From positions 24,919 through 88,918 of the forward strand of contig PKWM01000014.1 of assembly GCA_003133245.1 (NCBI GenBank): a DNA stretch of 64,000 bases, read 5' to 3'. Each line of letters opens with the position of its first letter. The first letter of the stretch is position 1. Below, piece after piece: positions 9,549 to 20,692 of this stretch. The notes beneath the pieces are model-generated. The model was not told where the DNA came from. It did no database searches and saw nothing but the letters and a program-made list of their open reading frames with translations. The stretch is from Rhodoferax sp. (GTDB lineage: Bacteria; Pseudomonadota; Gammaproteobacteria; Burkholderiales; Burkholderiaceae_C). Made by a program: the position numbers and the translations under genes.

Positions 9549-9573
9549 TTAACGACGAACAAGGAGTACTCAC

Positions 9574-9933
9574 ATGCCTCGCGTCAAACGTGGTGTAACG
9601 GCTCACGCCCGCCATAAAAAAGTTTTAGCCCTTGCAAAAGGTTTCCGCGGTCGCCGCGGTAATGTCTTTCGGGTCGCCAAAGAAGCGGTGATGAAGGCCG
9701 GGCAATATGCCTACCGTGATCGCCGCACCAAAAAACGTGTCTTTCGTCAGTTGTGGATTGCCCGTATCAACGCGGCGGCCCGTCAATGCGGTCTGACCTA
9801 CAGCCAGTTTGCCAACGGTCTGAAGAAAGCCAATATTGAGATCGACCGCAAAGTCTTGAGCGATATTGCCGTGCACGACATGGTTGCTTTTGCCGGTATC
9901 GTGGAACAAGTCAAGGCCAAGCTGGCGGCTTGA
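9574..9933 (+). CDS. rplT: 50S ribosomal protein L20
   Basis: The 119-residue protein [21 protein letters not shown] has the highly basic helical N-terminus ([16 protein letters not shown]) and the globular C-domain ([22 protein letters not shown]) of L20. L20 binds 23S rRNA early in 50S assembly and in several bacteria represses its own operon. The Shine-Dalgarno is AAGGAG at 9561-9566. A terminator-like hairpin follows at 9957, before pheS. Confidence 0.98.
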   Translation: MPRVKRGVTAHARHKKVLALAKGFRGRRGNVFRVAKEAVMKAGQYAYRDRRTKKRVFRQLWIARINAAARQCGLTYSQFANGLKKANIEIDRKVLSDIAVHDMVAFAGIVEQVKAKLAA

Positions 9934-9956
9934 GTTCACGTTGCTACACTAGAAAC

Positions 9957-9991
9957 AAGGGCTAGAGCTTGGAAGAGCACTAGCCCTTTTT
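9957..9991 (+). terminator. Terminator or attenuator between rplT and pheS
   Basis: AAGGGCTAG (9957-9965) pairs with CTAGCCCTT (9980-9988) across a 14-nt loop, ending in a run of five T. It has the form of an intrinsic terminator. Because it stands only 25 nt before the pheS start, in the leader of a Phe-tRNA synthetase operon, it could act as an attenuator; no Phe-rich leader peptide was found. Confidence 0.7.
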
Positions 9992-10015
9992 CCATCAGAG
10001 AGATCAAAAGAAAAT

Positions 10016-11092
10016 ATGCACGAGTTGAACATCGTTGTTGACAGCGCCAAAGTTGCTTTTGAACAGGCCGCTACACCGGCCGAACTGGAAAACGCGAAAG
10101 CCTTGTTTCTGGGTAAATCGGGCTGTATTACTGAGCTGATGAAGGGTTTGTCCGCCTTGGGCGTGGACCAGAAGAAATCACGCGGCGCGGCGATTAACCA
10201 GGCCAAGCAAGCCATTGAATTGGCCTTGAATGAGCGTCGTCAAAAACTCGCTGATGCACAAATGCAGGCACAACTTCAGGCCGAGGCGCTGGACGTGACC
10301 TTGCCCGGGCGGAAACGAGGGCAGGGCGGTTTGCACCCGGTGTCGCTCACCCTGGAACGTATTGAAGCGATCTTTGGCTCGATGGGCTTTGATGTGGCGC
10401 AAGGTCCGGAAATCGAATCGGACTGGTTCAATTTCACCGCCTTGAACACGCCCGAAGACCACCCGGCGCGCTCCATGCACGACACTTTTTACGTTGAAGG
10501 CGGCAGCGTTACGGCACCCAATTTATTGCGTACGCACACCAGTCCGATGCAGATCCGTTATGCCGTGCAGCACGTCAAACGGCACCGCGCGACCGCCAGC
10601 GCAGGGCAAGTTGATGAAGTGCTCTTTTCCGGTGTCATGCCCGAGATTCGCGTCATCGCGCCGGGTCGCACGTACCGCGTTGACAGCGATGCCACCCATT
10701 CGCCGATGTTTCACCAGTGCGAAGGTTTGTGGGTGGGCGAGAACATCAGCTTCAAAGACCTCAAGTTTGTTTTCACCGATTTCTGTCGCACCTTCTTTGA
10801 GTCAGACGATTTGGTTTTGCGCTTTCGGCCGAGCTTTTTCCCGTTTACCGAGCCCAGTGCTGAAATCGACATTCAGTTCCAGCGTGGGCCGCTGGCGGGT
10901 CGCTGGCTTGAGGTGGCGGGCTCTGGCCAGGTGCATCCCAATGTGATTCGCAACATGGGGCTGGAGCCTGAAAAATACATTGGCTTTGCTTTTGGCATGG
11001 GCCCCGACCGACTCACGATGCTGCGTTATGGCGTCAATGATTTACGTTTGTTTTTTGACGGCGACATTCGTTTCTTGTCGCAATTTATCTAA
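10016..11092 (+). CDS. pheS: Phenylalanyl-tRNA synthetase alpha subunit
   Basis: The 358-residue catalytic subunit has an N-terminal coiled-coil arm (residues 1-90), motif 1 region [19 protein letters not shown], motif 2 [13 protein letters not shown] and [17 protein letters not shown], and motif 3 [16 protein letters not shown]. With PheT it forms an alpha2-beta2 enzyme that charges tRNA-Phe. The start is ATG 10016. It sits 5 bp upstream of pheT, consistent with coupled translation, and behind the hairpin at 9957-9991. Confidence 0.98.
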   Translation: MHELNIVVDSAKVAFEQAATPAELENAKALFLGKSGCITELMKGLSALGVDQKKSRGAAINQAKQAIELALNERRQKLADAQMQAQLQAEALDVTLPGRKRGQGGLHPVSLTLERIEAIFGSMGFDVAQGPEIESDWFNFTALNTPEDHPARSMHDTFYVEGGSVTAPNLLRTHTSPMQIRYAVQHVKRHRATASAGQVDEVLFSGVMPEIRVIAPGRTYRVDSDATHSPMFHQCEGLWVGENISFKDLKFVFTDFCRTFFESDDLVLRFRPSFFPFTEPSAEIDIQFQRGPLAGRWLEVAGSGQVHPNVIRNMGLEPEKYIGFAFGMGPDRLTMLRYGVNDLRLFFDGDIRFLSQFI

Positions 11093-11097
11093 ACACT

Positions 11098-13536
11098 ATG
11101 CAATTCCCTGAATCCTGGTTGCGCGAATTTTGCAACCCGCCCTTGTCAACCACACAACTGGCTGAAACGCTCACCATGGCGGGGCTCGAAGTTGAAGAGC
11201 TCAAGCCCGTTGCACCGCCATTTAACAACATCGTCGTGGGCGAAATTGTGGAAGCGGTTCAGCACCCCAATGCGGATCGTCTGCGCGTGTGCAAGGTTGA
11301 TGTTGGGCAAGCTGAGCTGCTCAATATCGTTTGTGGCGCGCCCAATGCCCGTGCCGGCATCAAAGTGCCTTGCGCCCTGGTGGGTGCCGAGTTGCCTCCA
11401 GGCGAAGACGGTAAACCGTTCCTGATCAAAATCAGCAAGTTGCGTGGCGTCGAGAGCTGTGGCATGTTGTGCTCAGCCAGTGAGCTCCAACTCTCGAAAG
11501 ATCACAACGGCTTGATGGAGCTCGGTGCTGCGGCAGTGCTGGGCCAAAATATTCGCCAGCATTTGAACCTGGACGATACCCTTTTCACCCTCAAACTCAC
11601 GCCCAATCTGGCGCATTGCCTGAGCGTGTTCGGGGTGGCGCGTGAGGTCGCCGCCTTGACTGGTGCCCCTTTGACGTTGCCCAGCTTTCCCGTCGTCACG
11701 GTTGGCAGCTTCGATAAGTTACCGGTGCGAATCAGCGCACCAGATCTGTGTGGACGTTTCTCAGGGCGCATCATTCGTCACGTCAACACGCGCGCCAGGA
11801 CGCCGCAGTGGATGGTGGATCGGCTGGCGCGCTGCGGCCAGCGCAGCGTCACCGCCTTGGTGGATATTTCAAACTATGTGATGTTCGAGCTGGGTCGCCC
11901 CTCGCATATTTTTGATCTGGACAAAATCCATGGCGGCCTGGACGTGCGCTGGGGCCACGCTGGCGAACAACTCAAGCTGCTCAACGGCACCACGGTGACG
12001 CTGGACGACAAGGTGGGCGTGATTGCGGATGACACCGAAGTGGAATCGCTGGCGGGCATCATGGGCGGCGATGCGACCGCCGTCTCTGACGATACCCGTC
12101 ACATCTTTGTGGAAGCCGCCTTCTGGTGGCCCAAAGCCATCGCCGGGCGTTCACGTCACTTTAATTTCGCGACCGATGCCGGTCATCGTTTTGAGCGCGG
12201 CGTTGATTCGAATCAGACCGTCGAGCACCTTGAGCGCATCACGCAACTGATTATTGACATTTGCGGTACCAGCATAACTGTCTGTGGCCCGGTGGACGAC
12301 CAGCAAGTGAACATGCCAGTGGCTGCGCCAGTCAAGCTGCGTGTGGCGCGTGCCAGCAAGATTCTCGGCATGGCGCTCACGCAAGCGCAATGTGTTGATG
12401 CATTGACGCGTTTGGGGCTGCCGGTCACGCCAGGCGATGGCGTTCTGACTGTCACGCCGCCGTCCTACCGTTTTGACCTGCAAATCGAAGAAGATCTGAT
12501 CGAAGAAGTGGCGCGCATGGTGGGCTACAACAACTTGCCGCAGACGCCGCCTTTGGCACCCATTACCGCAAAAATCCGACCTGAGAGTGAGCGCAGTGCG
12601 TTTGCCTTGCGCCGCATGATTGCAGACTTGGGCTATCAGGAGACCATCAATTTCAGTTTCGTTGAAGAGCGCTGGGAGCATGAGCTTGGCGGTAACGCCA
12701 ACCCGATCCGGCTGCTCAACCCGATCGCCAGCCAGATGAGTGTGCTGCGATCTTCTTTGCTTGGCTCCTTGCTACAAGTCCTGAAGTTCAACCTCGACCG
12801 CAAAGTCCAGCGCGTGCGCGTCTTTGAGATTGGCCGTGTCTTCTTGCGCGATGCCAGCGTCAAAAATACCGACACCACGGTGGATGGCTTTGATCAGCCC
12901 ATGCGGGTGGCGGGTTTAGTGTGCGGCAGCACCGATATGCTGCAATGGGGGCGCAAAGAGAAGGACGCCGATTTCTTCGATGTCAAGGGCGACCTGGAGA
13001 CCTTGCTGTCGCCGCGCCAGGCCACCTTTGTCGCCGCCGAGCATCCGGCCATGCACCCGGGGCGTTGTGCCAGTGTCTGGCTGGGTGGTGAGTCGATTGG
13101 TTTTGTCGGGGAACTCCATCCCAAGTGGTGCCAGGGCTACGGCCTGGCGCAGGCACCGGTCATGTTTGAGATCGAACTGGATGCGCTGTTGCAGCGCGAG
13201 GTCAGCGTGTTTAAAGCCGTGGCCAAACAACAAGCCGTGGCGCGTGACATCGCAGTGCTGGTCAATGAGACGGTTACGCATGACGCATTGATGGACGTTG
13301 TTTGGGCCGCTCCCGCAGCCGACTTGCTGCGCAGTGCGACTTTGTTTGACATTTATCGCGCGCAGGCGGCGAAAGGTCCGGATGCTGCGCTTGTGCCAAG
13401 TCAGGAAAAAAGCATGGCACTGCGCCTGACACTCAACAGCGACGATGTCAGTCTGACCGAAGATCAAATCGACACCACAGTGCAAGCGGTGGTCAATTCT
13501 CTGGCGAGCACCTTGGGTGCCCGTCAGCGTACCTGA
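11098..13536 (+). CDS. pheT: Phenylalanyl-tRNA synthetase beta subunit
   Basis: The 812-residue subunit starts MQFPESWLREF. The domains in order are an EMAP-like tRNA-binding domain (about 40-150, NADRLRVCKVDVG), the B3/B4 editing domain with RHFNFATDAGHRFERGVD, the B5 domain (VTPPSYRFDLQIEEDLIEEV), the catalytic-like fold, and a C-terminal FDX-ACB anticodon-binding domain (KQQAVARDIAVLV). It recognises tRNA-Phe and hydrolyses Tyr-tRNA-Phe. The length is normal. It is followed 37 bp later by ihfA. Confidence 0.98.
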   Translation: MQFPESWLREFCNPPLSTTQLAETLTMAGLEVEELKPVAPPFNNIVVGEIVEAVQHPNADRLRVCKVDVGQAELLNIVCGAPNARAGIKVPCALVGAELPPGEDGKPFLIKISKLRGVESCGMLCSASELQLSKDHNGLMELGAAAVLGQNIRQHLNLDDTLFTLKLTPNLAHCLSVFGVAREVAALTGAPLTLPSFPVVTVGSFDKLPVRISAPDLCGRFSGRIIRHVNTRARTPQWMVDRLARCGQRSVTALVDISNYVMFELGRPSHIFDLDKIHGGLDVRWGHAGEQLKLLNGTTVTLDDKVGVIADDTEVESLAGIMGGDATAVSDDTRHIFVEAAFWWPKAIAGRSRHFNFATDAGHRFERGVDSNQTVEHLERITQLIIDICGTSITVCGPVDDQQVNMPVAAPVKLRVARASKILGMALTQAQCVDALTRLGLPVTPGDGVLTVTPPSYRFDLQIEEDLIEEVARMVGYNNLPQTPPLAPITAKIRPESERSAFALRRMIADLGYQETINFSFVEERWEHELGGNANPIRLLNPIASQMSVLRSSLLGSLLQVLKFNLDRKVQRVRVFEIGRVFLRDASVKNTDTTVDGFDQPMRVAGLVCGSTDMLQWGRKEKDADFFDVKGDLETLLSPRQATFVAAEHPAMHPGRCASVWLGGESIGFVGELHPKWCQGYGLAQAPVMFEIELDALLQREVSVFKAVAKQQAVARDIAVLVNETVTHDALMDVVWAAPAADLLRSATLFDIYRAQAAKGPDAALVPSQEKSMALRLTLNSDDVSLTEDQIDTTVQAVVNSLASTLGARQRT

Positions 13537-13573
13537 TTGTTTACCGGCGGTTTGAGCAAGAAACGAGGACTCT

Positions 13574-13909
13574 ATGGACATTGCGGTTGAAAGTCTTGAA
13601 ATCCCTGCGCTGACCAAGGCGCAGCTGGCAGAACTTCTGTTTGAGAAAATTGGTTTGAACAAGCGCGAATCAAAGGAAATGATTGACGCCTTTTTTGATC
13701 TTGTTGCCGACAGCCTGGTCAGTGGCGTTGATGTCAAATTGTCAGGTTTTGGCAATTTTCAAATTCGCACCAAGGCTCCGCGGCCAGGGCGCAACCCCCG
13801 AACTGGCGAAGCTATTCCGATCGAGTCGCGCAGGGTGGTAACTTTTCATGCCAGCCACAAACTCAAAGAACAAATTCAACATGAAGGTCATGCATTTTCA
13901 TTGACTTAA
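13574..13909 (+). CDS. ihfA: Integration host factor subunit alpha
   Basis: The 111-residue HU/IHF fold includes [30 protein letters not shown] and the DNA-intercalating arm with Pro ([12 protein letters not shown]). IHF is a heterodimer that bends DNA sharply at specific sites and serves transcription, recombination and replication. The N-terminus has about a dozen residues more than E. coli IhfA. The place directly after pheT is conserved in Proteobacteria and identifies it as the alpha subunit. Confidence 0.96.
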   Translation: MDIAVESLEIPALTKAQLAELLFEKIGLNKRESKEMIDAFFDLVADSLVSGVDVKLSGFGNFQIRTKAPRPGRNPRTGEAIPIESRRVVTFHASHKLKEQIQHEGHAFSLT

Positions 13910-14012
13910 TGCCGGTTTTTGTGTTCAACGTCAAAAGTATCAAAACGTTTCTTTACATAGCGTAGCAACTTGGAGTAACCTCCAAATCCTCTCTCTCACG
14001 GCTTTGATTTAA

Positions 14013-14453
14013 ATGGAGAACCCCCTCCCTGGCATTCCTGCTAAACGCTATTTCACGATCGGTGAAGTTGCTGATTTGTGCGGTGTCAAACCTCATGTGC
14101 TACGGTATTGGGAGCAGGAATTTACGCAATTGCGACCGATGAAGCGGCGCGGCAATCGGCGTTACTACCAGCATCACGAGGTGTTGATGATTCGCCGTAT
14201 TCGCGATTTGCTTTATGAACAGGGTTTCACCATCATTGGTGCTCGCAACAAAATGCAGGAATTCCTGCAGGCTGAACACGACAAAAAACACAATGGCGAG
14301 ATGCTGCTTGAAGGTGTCGAAGTCATCGAGATCAGCGATCCTGTGTTGACTAATTTGAGAGATAGCCAGCCCATCTCAGCCTTTAATAGTGAACCCGTTT
14401 TTTTGCGGCAGGAACTGCTTGATATTCGTGATCTCTTGTATATAGCAGCCTGA
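14013..14453 (+). CDS. MerR-family transcriptional regulator
   Basis: The 146-residue protein has an N-terminal winged helix-turn-helix: RYFTIGEVADLCGVKPHVLR, then YWEQEFTQLRP, RRGNRRYYQHHEVLMIRR and a short helix to about residue 90. There is no cysteine-rich metal site or effector domain, so it belongs with the small MerR/MlrA-like proteins that follow ihfA in most Betaproteobacteria and Pseudomonads. The C-terminal 50 residues are not recognisable. Its regulon is unknown. It sits just before tRNA-Pro. Confidence 0.9.
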   Translation: MENPLPGIPAKRYFTIGEVADLCGVKPHVLRYWEQEFTQLRPMKRRGNRRYYQHHEVLMIRRIRDLLYEQGFTIIGARNKMQEFLQAEHDKKHNGEMLLEGVEVIEISDPVLTNLRDSQPISAFNSEPVFLRQELLDIRDLLYIAA

Positions 14454-14491
14454 AATTTTCAAGGGCAACCGGTTATACTTGTTACCAGTTT

Positions 14492-14568
14492 CGGTGTGTG
14501 GCGCAGCCTGGTAGCGCACTTGCATGGGGTGCAAGGGGTCGAAGGTTCGAATCCTTTCACACCGACCA
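14492..14568 (+). tRNA. tRNA-Pro (anticodon GGG)
   Basis: The gene folds into a full cloverleaf: acceptor CGGTGTG/CACACCG, D-stem GCGC/GCGC, anticodon stem CTTGC/GCAAG with loop ATGGGGT (anticodon GGG at 14526-14528), variable loop GGGTC, T-arm GAAGG-TTCGAAT-CCTTT and an encoded ACCA 3' end. It would read CCC and CCU proline codons. A TATACT box at 14474-14479 precedes it and an intrinsic terminator follows. Confidence 0.97.
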
Positions 14569-14580
14569 GGAGACAGTACA

Positions 14581-14616
14581 AAGGCCGTTAACAAGCTAAA
14601 GTTAACGGCCTTTTTT
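14581..14616 (+). terminator. Intrinsic terminator after tRNA-Pro
   Basis: AAGGCCGTTAAC (14581-14592) pairs with GTTAACGGCC (14601-14610) around an 8-nt loop, followed by six T. It begins 13 nt after the tRNA end and lies before the thioesterase gene, so it probably ends the tRNA transcript. Confidence 0.9.
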
Positions 14617-14664
14617 ATTGGTATTTCAAGCAAAATAAACAAATTAGCTATCGGCAGAAAATCA

Positions 14665-15108
14665 ATGCTTAAGACCTCTGATCGTCCCCAGCCAGTGTCC
14701 CGTCAGGATTTTCGGGTATTTCGTGAGATTAGCACCCGCTGGATAGACAACGACGCCTATGGACACATCAACAACGTGATCTATTACAGCTGGTTTGACA
14801 CGGCGGTCAACGCCTATCTGATCGAACAGGGTGCGCTTGACATTGAAAGCAGCCAGACCATTGGCTTGGTGGTTGAAACCCACTGCAACTACTTTGCGCC
14901 TCTGTCTTTTCCGCAGACGGTCGAGGCCGGTCTTCGGGTTGCCCAGCTGGGTGCCAGCAGTGTGCGCTATGAAATCGGTCTGTTTGCCAAAGGCGCGCCA
15001 CTGACAGCGGCGAGCGGGCACTTTATCCACGTCTATGTGGATAAACAAAGTCGCCGCCCGGTACCCTTGCCGCTCAATTTGAAAACTGTTCTGGAGAAAC
15101 TGGCATGA
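14665..15108 (+). CDS. Acyl-CoA thioesterase (4HBT hotdog family)
   Basis: The 147-residue protein has the 4-hydroxybenzoyl-CoA thioesterase signature near residue 30: TRWIDNDAYGHINNVIYYSW, with the active-site Asp and the following GH. The family hydrolyses acyl-CoA thioesters in the cytosol; the substrate cannot be told from sequence. ATG 14665 was chosen because the frame upstream runs back into the tRNA. Its stop overlaps the nitroreductase start by 4 nt, and it is the first gene of the apparent operon that ends with pncB. Confidence 0.9.
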   Translation: MLKTSDRPQPVSRQDFRVFREISTRWIDNDAYGHINNVIYYSWFDTAVNAYLIEQGALDIESSQTIGLVVETHCNYFAPLSFPQTVEAGLRVAQLGASSVRYEIGLFAKGAPLTAASGHFIHVYVDKQSRRPVPLPLNLKTVLEKLA

Positions 15109-15830
15109 GCTCAAATGATATCGAGGCGACGCGCTTGAATGCCGCTGTCGTGGACGCCGCCATCACATCGCGTCGGGCTACGCGAGCTTTCATCCAAGCG
15201 CCGGTACCGCGCCAGACAATCACCGATTTGCTGCAAGTGGCCAGCCGTGCGCCTTCGGGCAGCAACACCCAACCCTGGCAAGTCTATGTGTTGACCGGTG
15301 CCAGCCGTGCGGCTCTGGTGGCCAAGGTATGTGCCGCGCACGACGGGCTGCGTGCTGATCCGGCGCTGGCCAGCGAGTACCACGAGCAGTACGACTATTA
15401 CCCCGAAAAATGGACCAGCCCCTACATTGATCGTCGCCGCGAGAACGGTTGGGGCCTGTATGGTTTGCTCGGCATCGGCAAGACTGAAAAGGACAAGATG
15501 CATGCTCAATTGCAACGCAATTACAAATTTTTCGATGCACCGGTCGGCCTGATGTTCACGGTTGATCGGGCCATGGGGCGGGGCTCGTTATTGGACTATG
15601 GCACCTTCTTGCAAAGCGTAATGCTGGCTGCGCGGGGCCGTGATCTGCACACCTGTCCGCAGCAGGCCTGGAACCTTTTCAATAAGATCATCCTGCCGCA
15701 CATTGGTGCCGCTGCCAACGAGATGCTGGTCTGTGGCATGGCGCTGGGTTACGCCGATGAAAGTGCATTGGTCAACACTTTTCATACGCCGCGTGTGAGT
15801 GTGGACGAGTTCACGCATTGGTTTGATTGA
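15105..15830 (+). CDS. Nitroreductase family FMN oxidoreductase
   Basis: The 241-residue protein has the nitroreductase N-terminal FMN-binding signature ITSRRATRAFIQ, then ASRAPSGSNTQPWQVYVLTG, and in the C-terminal half LQSVMLAARGRDLHTCPQQ and MLVCGMALGYADESALVN. Such enzymes reduce nitroaromatics, quinones or other electrophiles with NAD(P)H and bound FMN. It overlaps the thioesterase by 4 nt and is followed 43 bp later by the permease gene. Its place in an operon ending in pncB suggests a pyridine or aromatic substrate, but that is inference. Confidence 0.92.
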   Translation: MSSNDIEATRLNAAVVDAAITSRRATRAFIQAPVPRQTITDLLQVASRAPSGSNTQPWQVYVLTGASRAALVAKVCAAHDGLRADPALASEYHEQYDYYPEKWTSPYIDRRRENGWGLYGLLGIGKTEKDKMHAQLQRNYKFFDAPVGLMFTVDRAMGRGSLLDYGTFLQSVMLAARGRDLHTCPQQAWNLFNKIILPHIGAAANEMLVCGMALGYADESALVNTFHTPRVSVDEFTHWFD

Positions 15831-15873
15831 TTGCCGTGCTGTGCTCGCAGTGACGAGTTCATAAAGCAAGCAG

Positions 15874-17726
15874 ATGACTTTCTTTGCGATTCAGTTTCTC
15901 AACGGCCTGAGCTACGCCACCACCTTGTTTTTGATGGCGGCGGGCTTGACCTTGATTTTTGGTGTGACTCGCATCGTCAATTTTGCTCATGGCAGTTTTT
16001 TCATGCTGGGGGCGCTGTTCACGGCGCATTGGGTGACAAACTGGTTCCCGGCCTGGGGTGAGAGTGCCTTCTTGTATGCGCTGGCAATGCTTATTGGTGC
16101 GGTTTGTGCCGGCTTGGTCGGGGCAGTGGCGGAATTTGTTTTGTTAAGGCGGCTCTACGCTGTTCCCGAGCTGTATCAATTAGTGGCCACTTTTGGGTTG
16201 AGCCTGGCACTCGCTGATGCCATGCGTTGGAGTTTTGGCCCGGGCGAGGTTTTTGCCCCGCGTTTCCCCGGGCTCGAGGGCTCGGTGGCGCTATGGGGCG
16301 AGTATTTTCCGCAGTATCAGTTGCTCACCATTGCGCTCGGGCCGCTGCTTTGGCTCGGCTTGCATCTGCTGCTGCATCGCACCGGGTTTGGCCAGCGGTT
16401 GCGCGCTGCCACGCAAGACCGCACCATGCTCGCTGCGCTCGGCGTTAACCCCAAACCGCTGATGCTAAGTGCGGTGGTGCTGGGTTGTTTGCTGGCGGGC
16501 TTGGGCGGTGCCTTGCAACTGCCGCGCGAACCGGCCAATTTACAGATGGATGTAAACATGGTAGTGGAGACTTTTGTGGTAGTGGTCACGGGTGGTCTGG
16601 GCAGCATTGCTGGCGCATTTTTTGCGGCGCTGCTGATCGGCTTGATTCACGTACTGGGCATCAGCCTGTTTCCGCAAGCAACTTTGATGTTGGTTTTTTT
16701 GACCATGGCCGTGGTGCTGGTATTGCGCCCCACGGGGCTATTGGGGCAGCCGCTGGAGCTGGGGCGCAAGGAAATCGCGCAAAAGTTTATTCTGACCTGG
16801 GTCAGGCAAACAGGTCGGCGAGAAAGTGCCTGGACAGCGCTGATTTTCATGGCAATTGCGGTGCTTGTTATCGGCGTCGGCCTGCTCGGGCCTTACTGGC
16901 AGTCGCTCGCTGCCGACGGACTGATCCTGTTGATCTTTGGCATCAGCCTGCAAGCCATGCTGGCGCTCGGTGGTCTGGTCAGTTTTGGTCATGCCGCATT
17001 TTTTGCGCTGGGTGCTTATGGGGCAGCTTTGGCGCACAGCGTGTGGGGGGCGTCGCTGCCGTTGGCGTTGTTGGCCGGTTGTACGTTGTCATTGGTGGTG
17101 GCAGGCGTGTTTGGAGCGCTGGTGGTGCGCAGCGGTGGGGTTTATCTGGCCATGCTGTCGCTGGCCCTGGCCCAGGTGGTCTGGGCATTAGCCAGTCAGT
17201 GGGTCGGTCTGACGGGGGGTGACAACGGCATCATCGGCCTGAATCTGGTGGCTTTCGAGAGCCGCACGGCGTTTTATTTCTTGCTGCTGGGCTTGGCATT
17301 GCTCAGTGTCTGGGCGCTCGGGCGCTTGAGTCAGTCCAGCCTGGGTGCTGCATTGCAGGCGGTACGCGATGCGCCACAGCGTTCTGCGGCCAGCGGCTTG
17401 CCTGTGAGCTGGATCAAATACCGCATTTTTGTGATGAGCGCTGTGCTGGCCGCTTTGGCCGGCGGTTTGTTTGCGGCGCACAAGGGGGCGGTGTTTCCCT
17501 CCAGTGCGGCGGTCTCTACCTCGCTCGATGCGCTGCTGGCGGTGCTGTTGGGCGGTATGCACCAACTCTGGGGCGTGGTGGTGGGCACCACGCTGTTGGT
17601 GTGGGCGCAGGCCGAGTTAGGCCGTGGTTTCGACTATTGGCGAGGTGTTCTGGGGTTGTTTGTGATGTTGATCATGGTGGCAGCACCGTCGGGTTTACTG
17701 GGCTTGCTGAAGGAGCCTGGAAAATC

Positions 17727-17730
<4 letters not shown>
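15874..17730 (+). CDS. Fused LivH-LivM type ABC permease
   Basis: The 618-residue polytopic protein fuses two permeases of the branched-chain amino acid class. Residues 1-290 are LivH-like (LTLIFGVTRIVNFAHGSFFM near 25 and VVVVTGGLGSIAGAFFAALL near 235). Residues 315-618 are LivM-like (LGGLVSFGHAAFFALGAYGA and ALLAVLLGGMHQLWGVVVG). Each half has about eight hydrophobic segments. In most relatives these are separate genes. It overlaps the fused ATPase gene by 4 nt. No periplasmic binding protein is encoded nearby. Relatives import branched-chain amino acids, amides, urea or aromatic acids; the substrate here is unknown. Confidence 0.93.
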
Positions 17731-19291
<1,561 letters not shown>

Positions 19292-19295
<4 letters not shown>

Positions 19296-20527
19296 TCATC
19301 ACCAGTTTGCTCGATACCGACCTCTACAAGTTCACCATGATGCAAGCGGTGTTGCACCAGTTTCCGGGTGCGCGGGTCGAATATAAGTTCAAGTGCCGTA
19401 ACGCTGATCTTGATCCGGTCACCAGTCAAGCCAGACGACCGCTGGCTGCTTACGTCAACGAAATTCGCGCTGAGATCCGTACCCTGTGCAGCCTGCATTT
19501 TCAGGATGCCGAGCTGGCGTTTTTGCGAACGCTGCGCTTCATCAAAAGCGACTTTATCGATTTTTTGGGCTTGTTCAAGCTCAACGAGAAATACATCACG
19601 GTCAGTGCGCTGTCTTCGGGCGAGATCGACATTACTATTCGCGGTCCATGGCTGCACACCATTCTGTTTGAAATTCCGGTATTGGCCATCGTCAACGAGG
19701 TCTATTTCCGCAACACGCAAAAGCTGCCGGATTTGATCGAAGGTCGTAGACGCCTTGACATCAAGATTGGGCAACTGCGTTCAGCGGGTTTGAGTGATAT
19801 CAAAATTGCCGATTACGGTACCCGGCGGCGTTTTTCGGTGGTCTGGCATGAAGAAATTTTGCGCGTACTGGTGGCCCGTCTTGGCACGGCGCAAAGCCCG
19901 GGGAATGCCGCTGGCGTGAGCGGCCAGCTGGCGGGCACCAGCAACGTGCTGTTTGCCATGAAGCTCGGCTTGACGCCGCTGGGAACGATGGCGCATGAAT
20001 TCTTGCAAGCCTGTCAGGCGCTCGGGCCACGGCTGCGCGACAGCCAGATTTTTGGCTTTGAATCCTGGGCCAGGGAGTACCGCGGCGACCTTGGCATTGC
20101 CCTCAGCGATGTCTATGGCATGGGCGCTTTCCTGCGCGACTTTGACCTGTATTTTTGCAAGCTCTTTGACGGCACCCGGCACGACAGCGGCGACCCTTTT
20201 GCTTGGGGCGAACGCATGATTGCGCACTACCAACAGCACCGCGTCGATCCGCGCACCAAAACCCTGATCTTCAGCGACAGCCTGACGGTGCCGCGCATCA
20301 TTGAGCTGTATCAGCAGTTCAAGGGGCGTTGCCAACTGGCTTTTGGCATTGGCACCAACCTGACCAACGACCTCGGTTATGAGCCGCTGCAAATCGTCAT
20401 CAAGATGGTGCGCTGCAACGGCCAGCCGGTGGCCAAATTGTCAGATGCTCCGTCCAAAGATATGTGTGACGATGAAAAGTACGTGGCCTACCTGCGTCAG
20501 GTATTTGACATCACTCATACGGCATGA
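19292..20527 (+). CDS. pncB: Nicotinate phosphoribosyltransferase
   Basis: The 411-residue enzyme joins nicotinate to PRPP with ATP to give nicotinate mononucleotide, the entry of the Preiss-Handler NAD salvage route. Recognisable parts are the N-terminus [39 protein letters not shown], the HEF motif in [15 protein letters not shown] (autophosphorylated His by family knowledge), [18 protein letters not shown] and [19 protein letters not shown]. The length is normal. Its ATG overlaps the LivGF stop by 4 nt, which couples NAD salvage to an ABC importer of unknown substrate. Confidence 0.97.
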
Positions 20528-20692
20528 TTTTGATCTTTCAGTCTTCCTTCGAGTTCCATCCCCCGAGGTACCACGTCCATGCTCATTGCATTTACCTTTC
20601 ACATGCACCGGGTGGCGGAGGAAAGATTTACCCGCTGGCGGGATTGATACTTCCAGCCAATGCCACTTAACTGCTATAAGTTAACCGCAGCG

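Noticed and set aside
14492..14568. tRNA-Pro as an attachment site for an integrated element
   Set aside because: No integrase, no repeated tRNA 3' end and no island-like genes are next to it.
20528..20692. TTAACT/AGTTAA dyad between pncB and the antiporter as a terminator
   Set aside because: The stem is only 6 bp and AT-rich, with no T-run on either strand.
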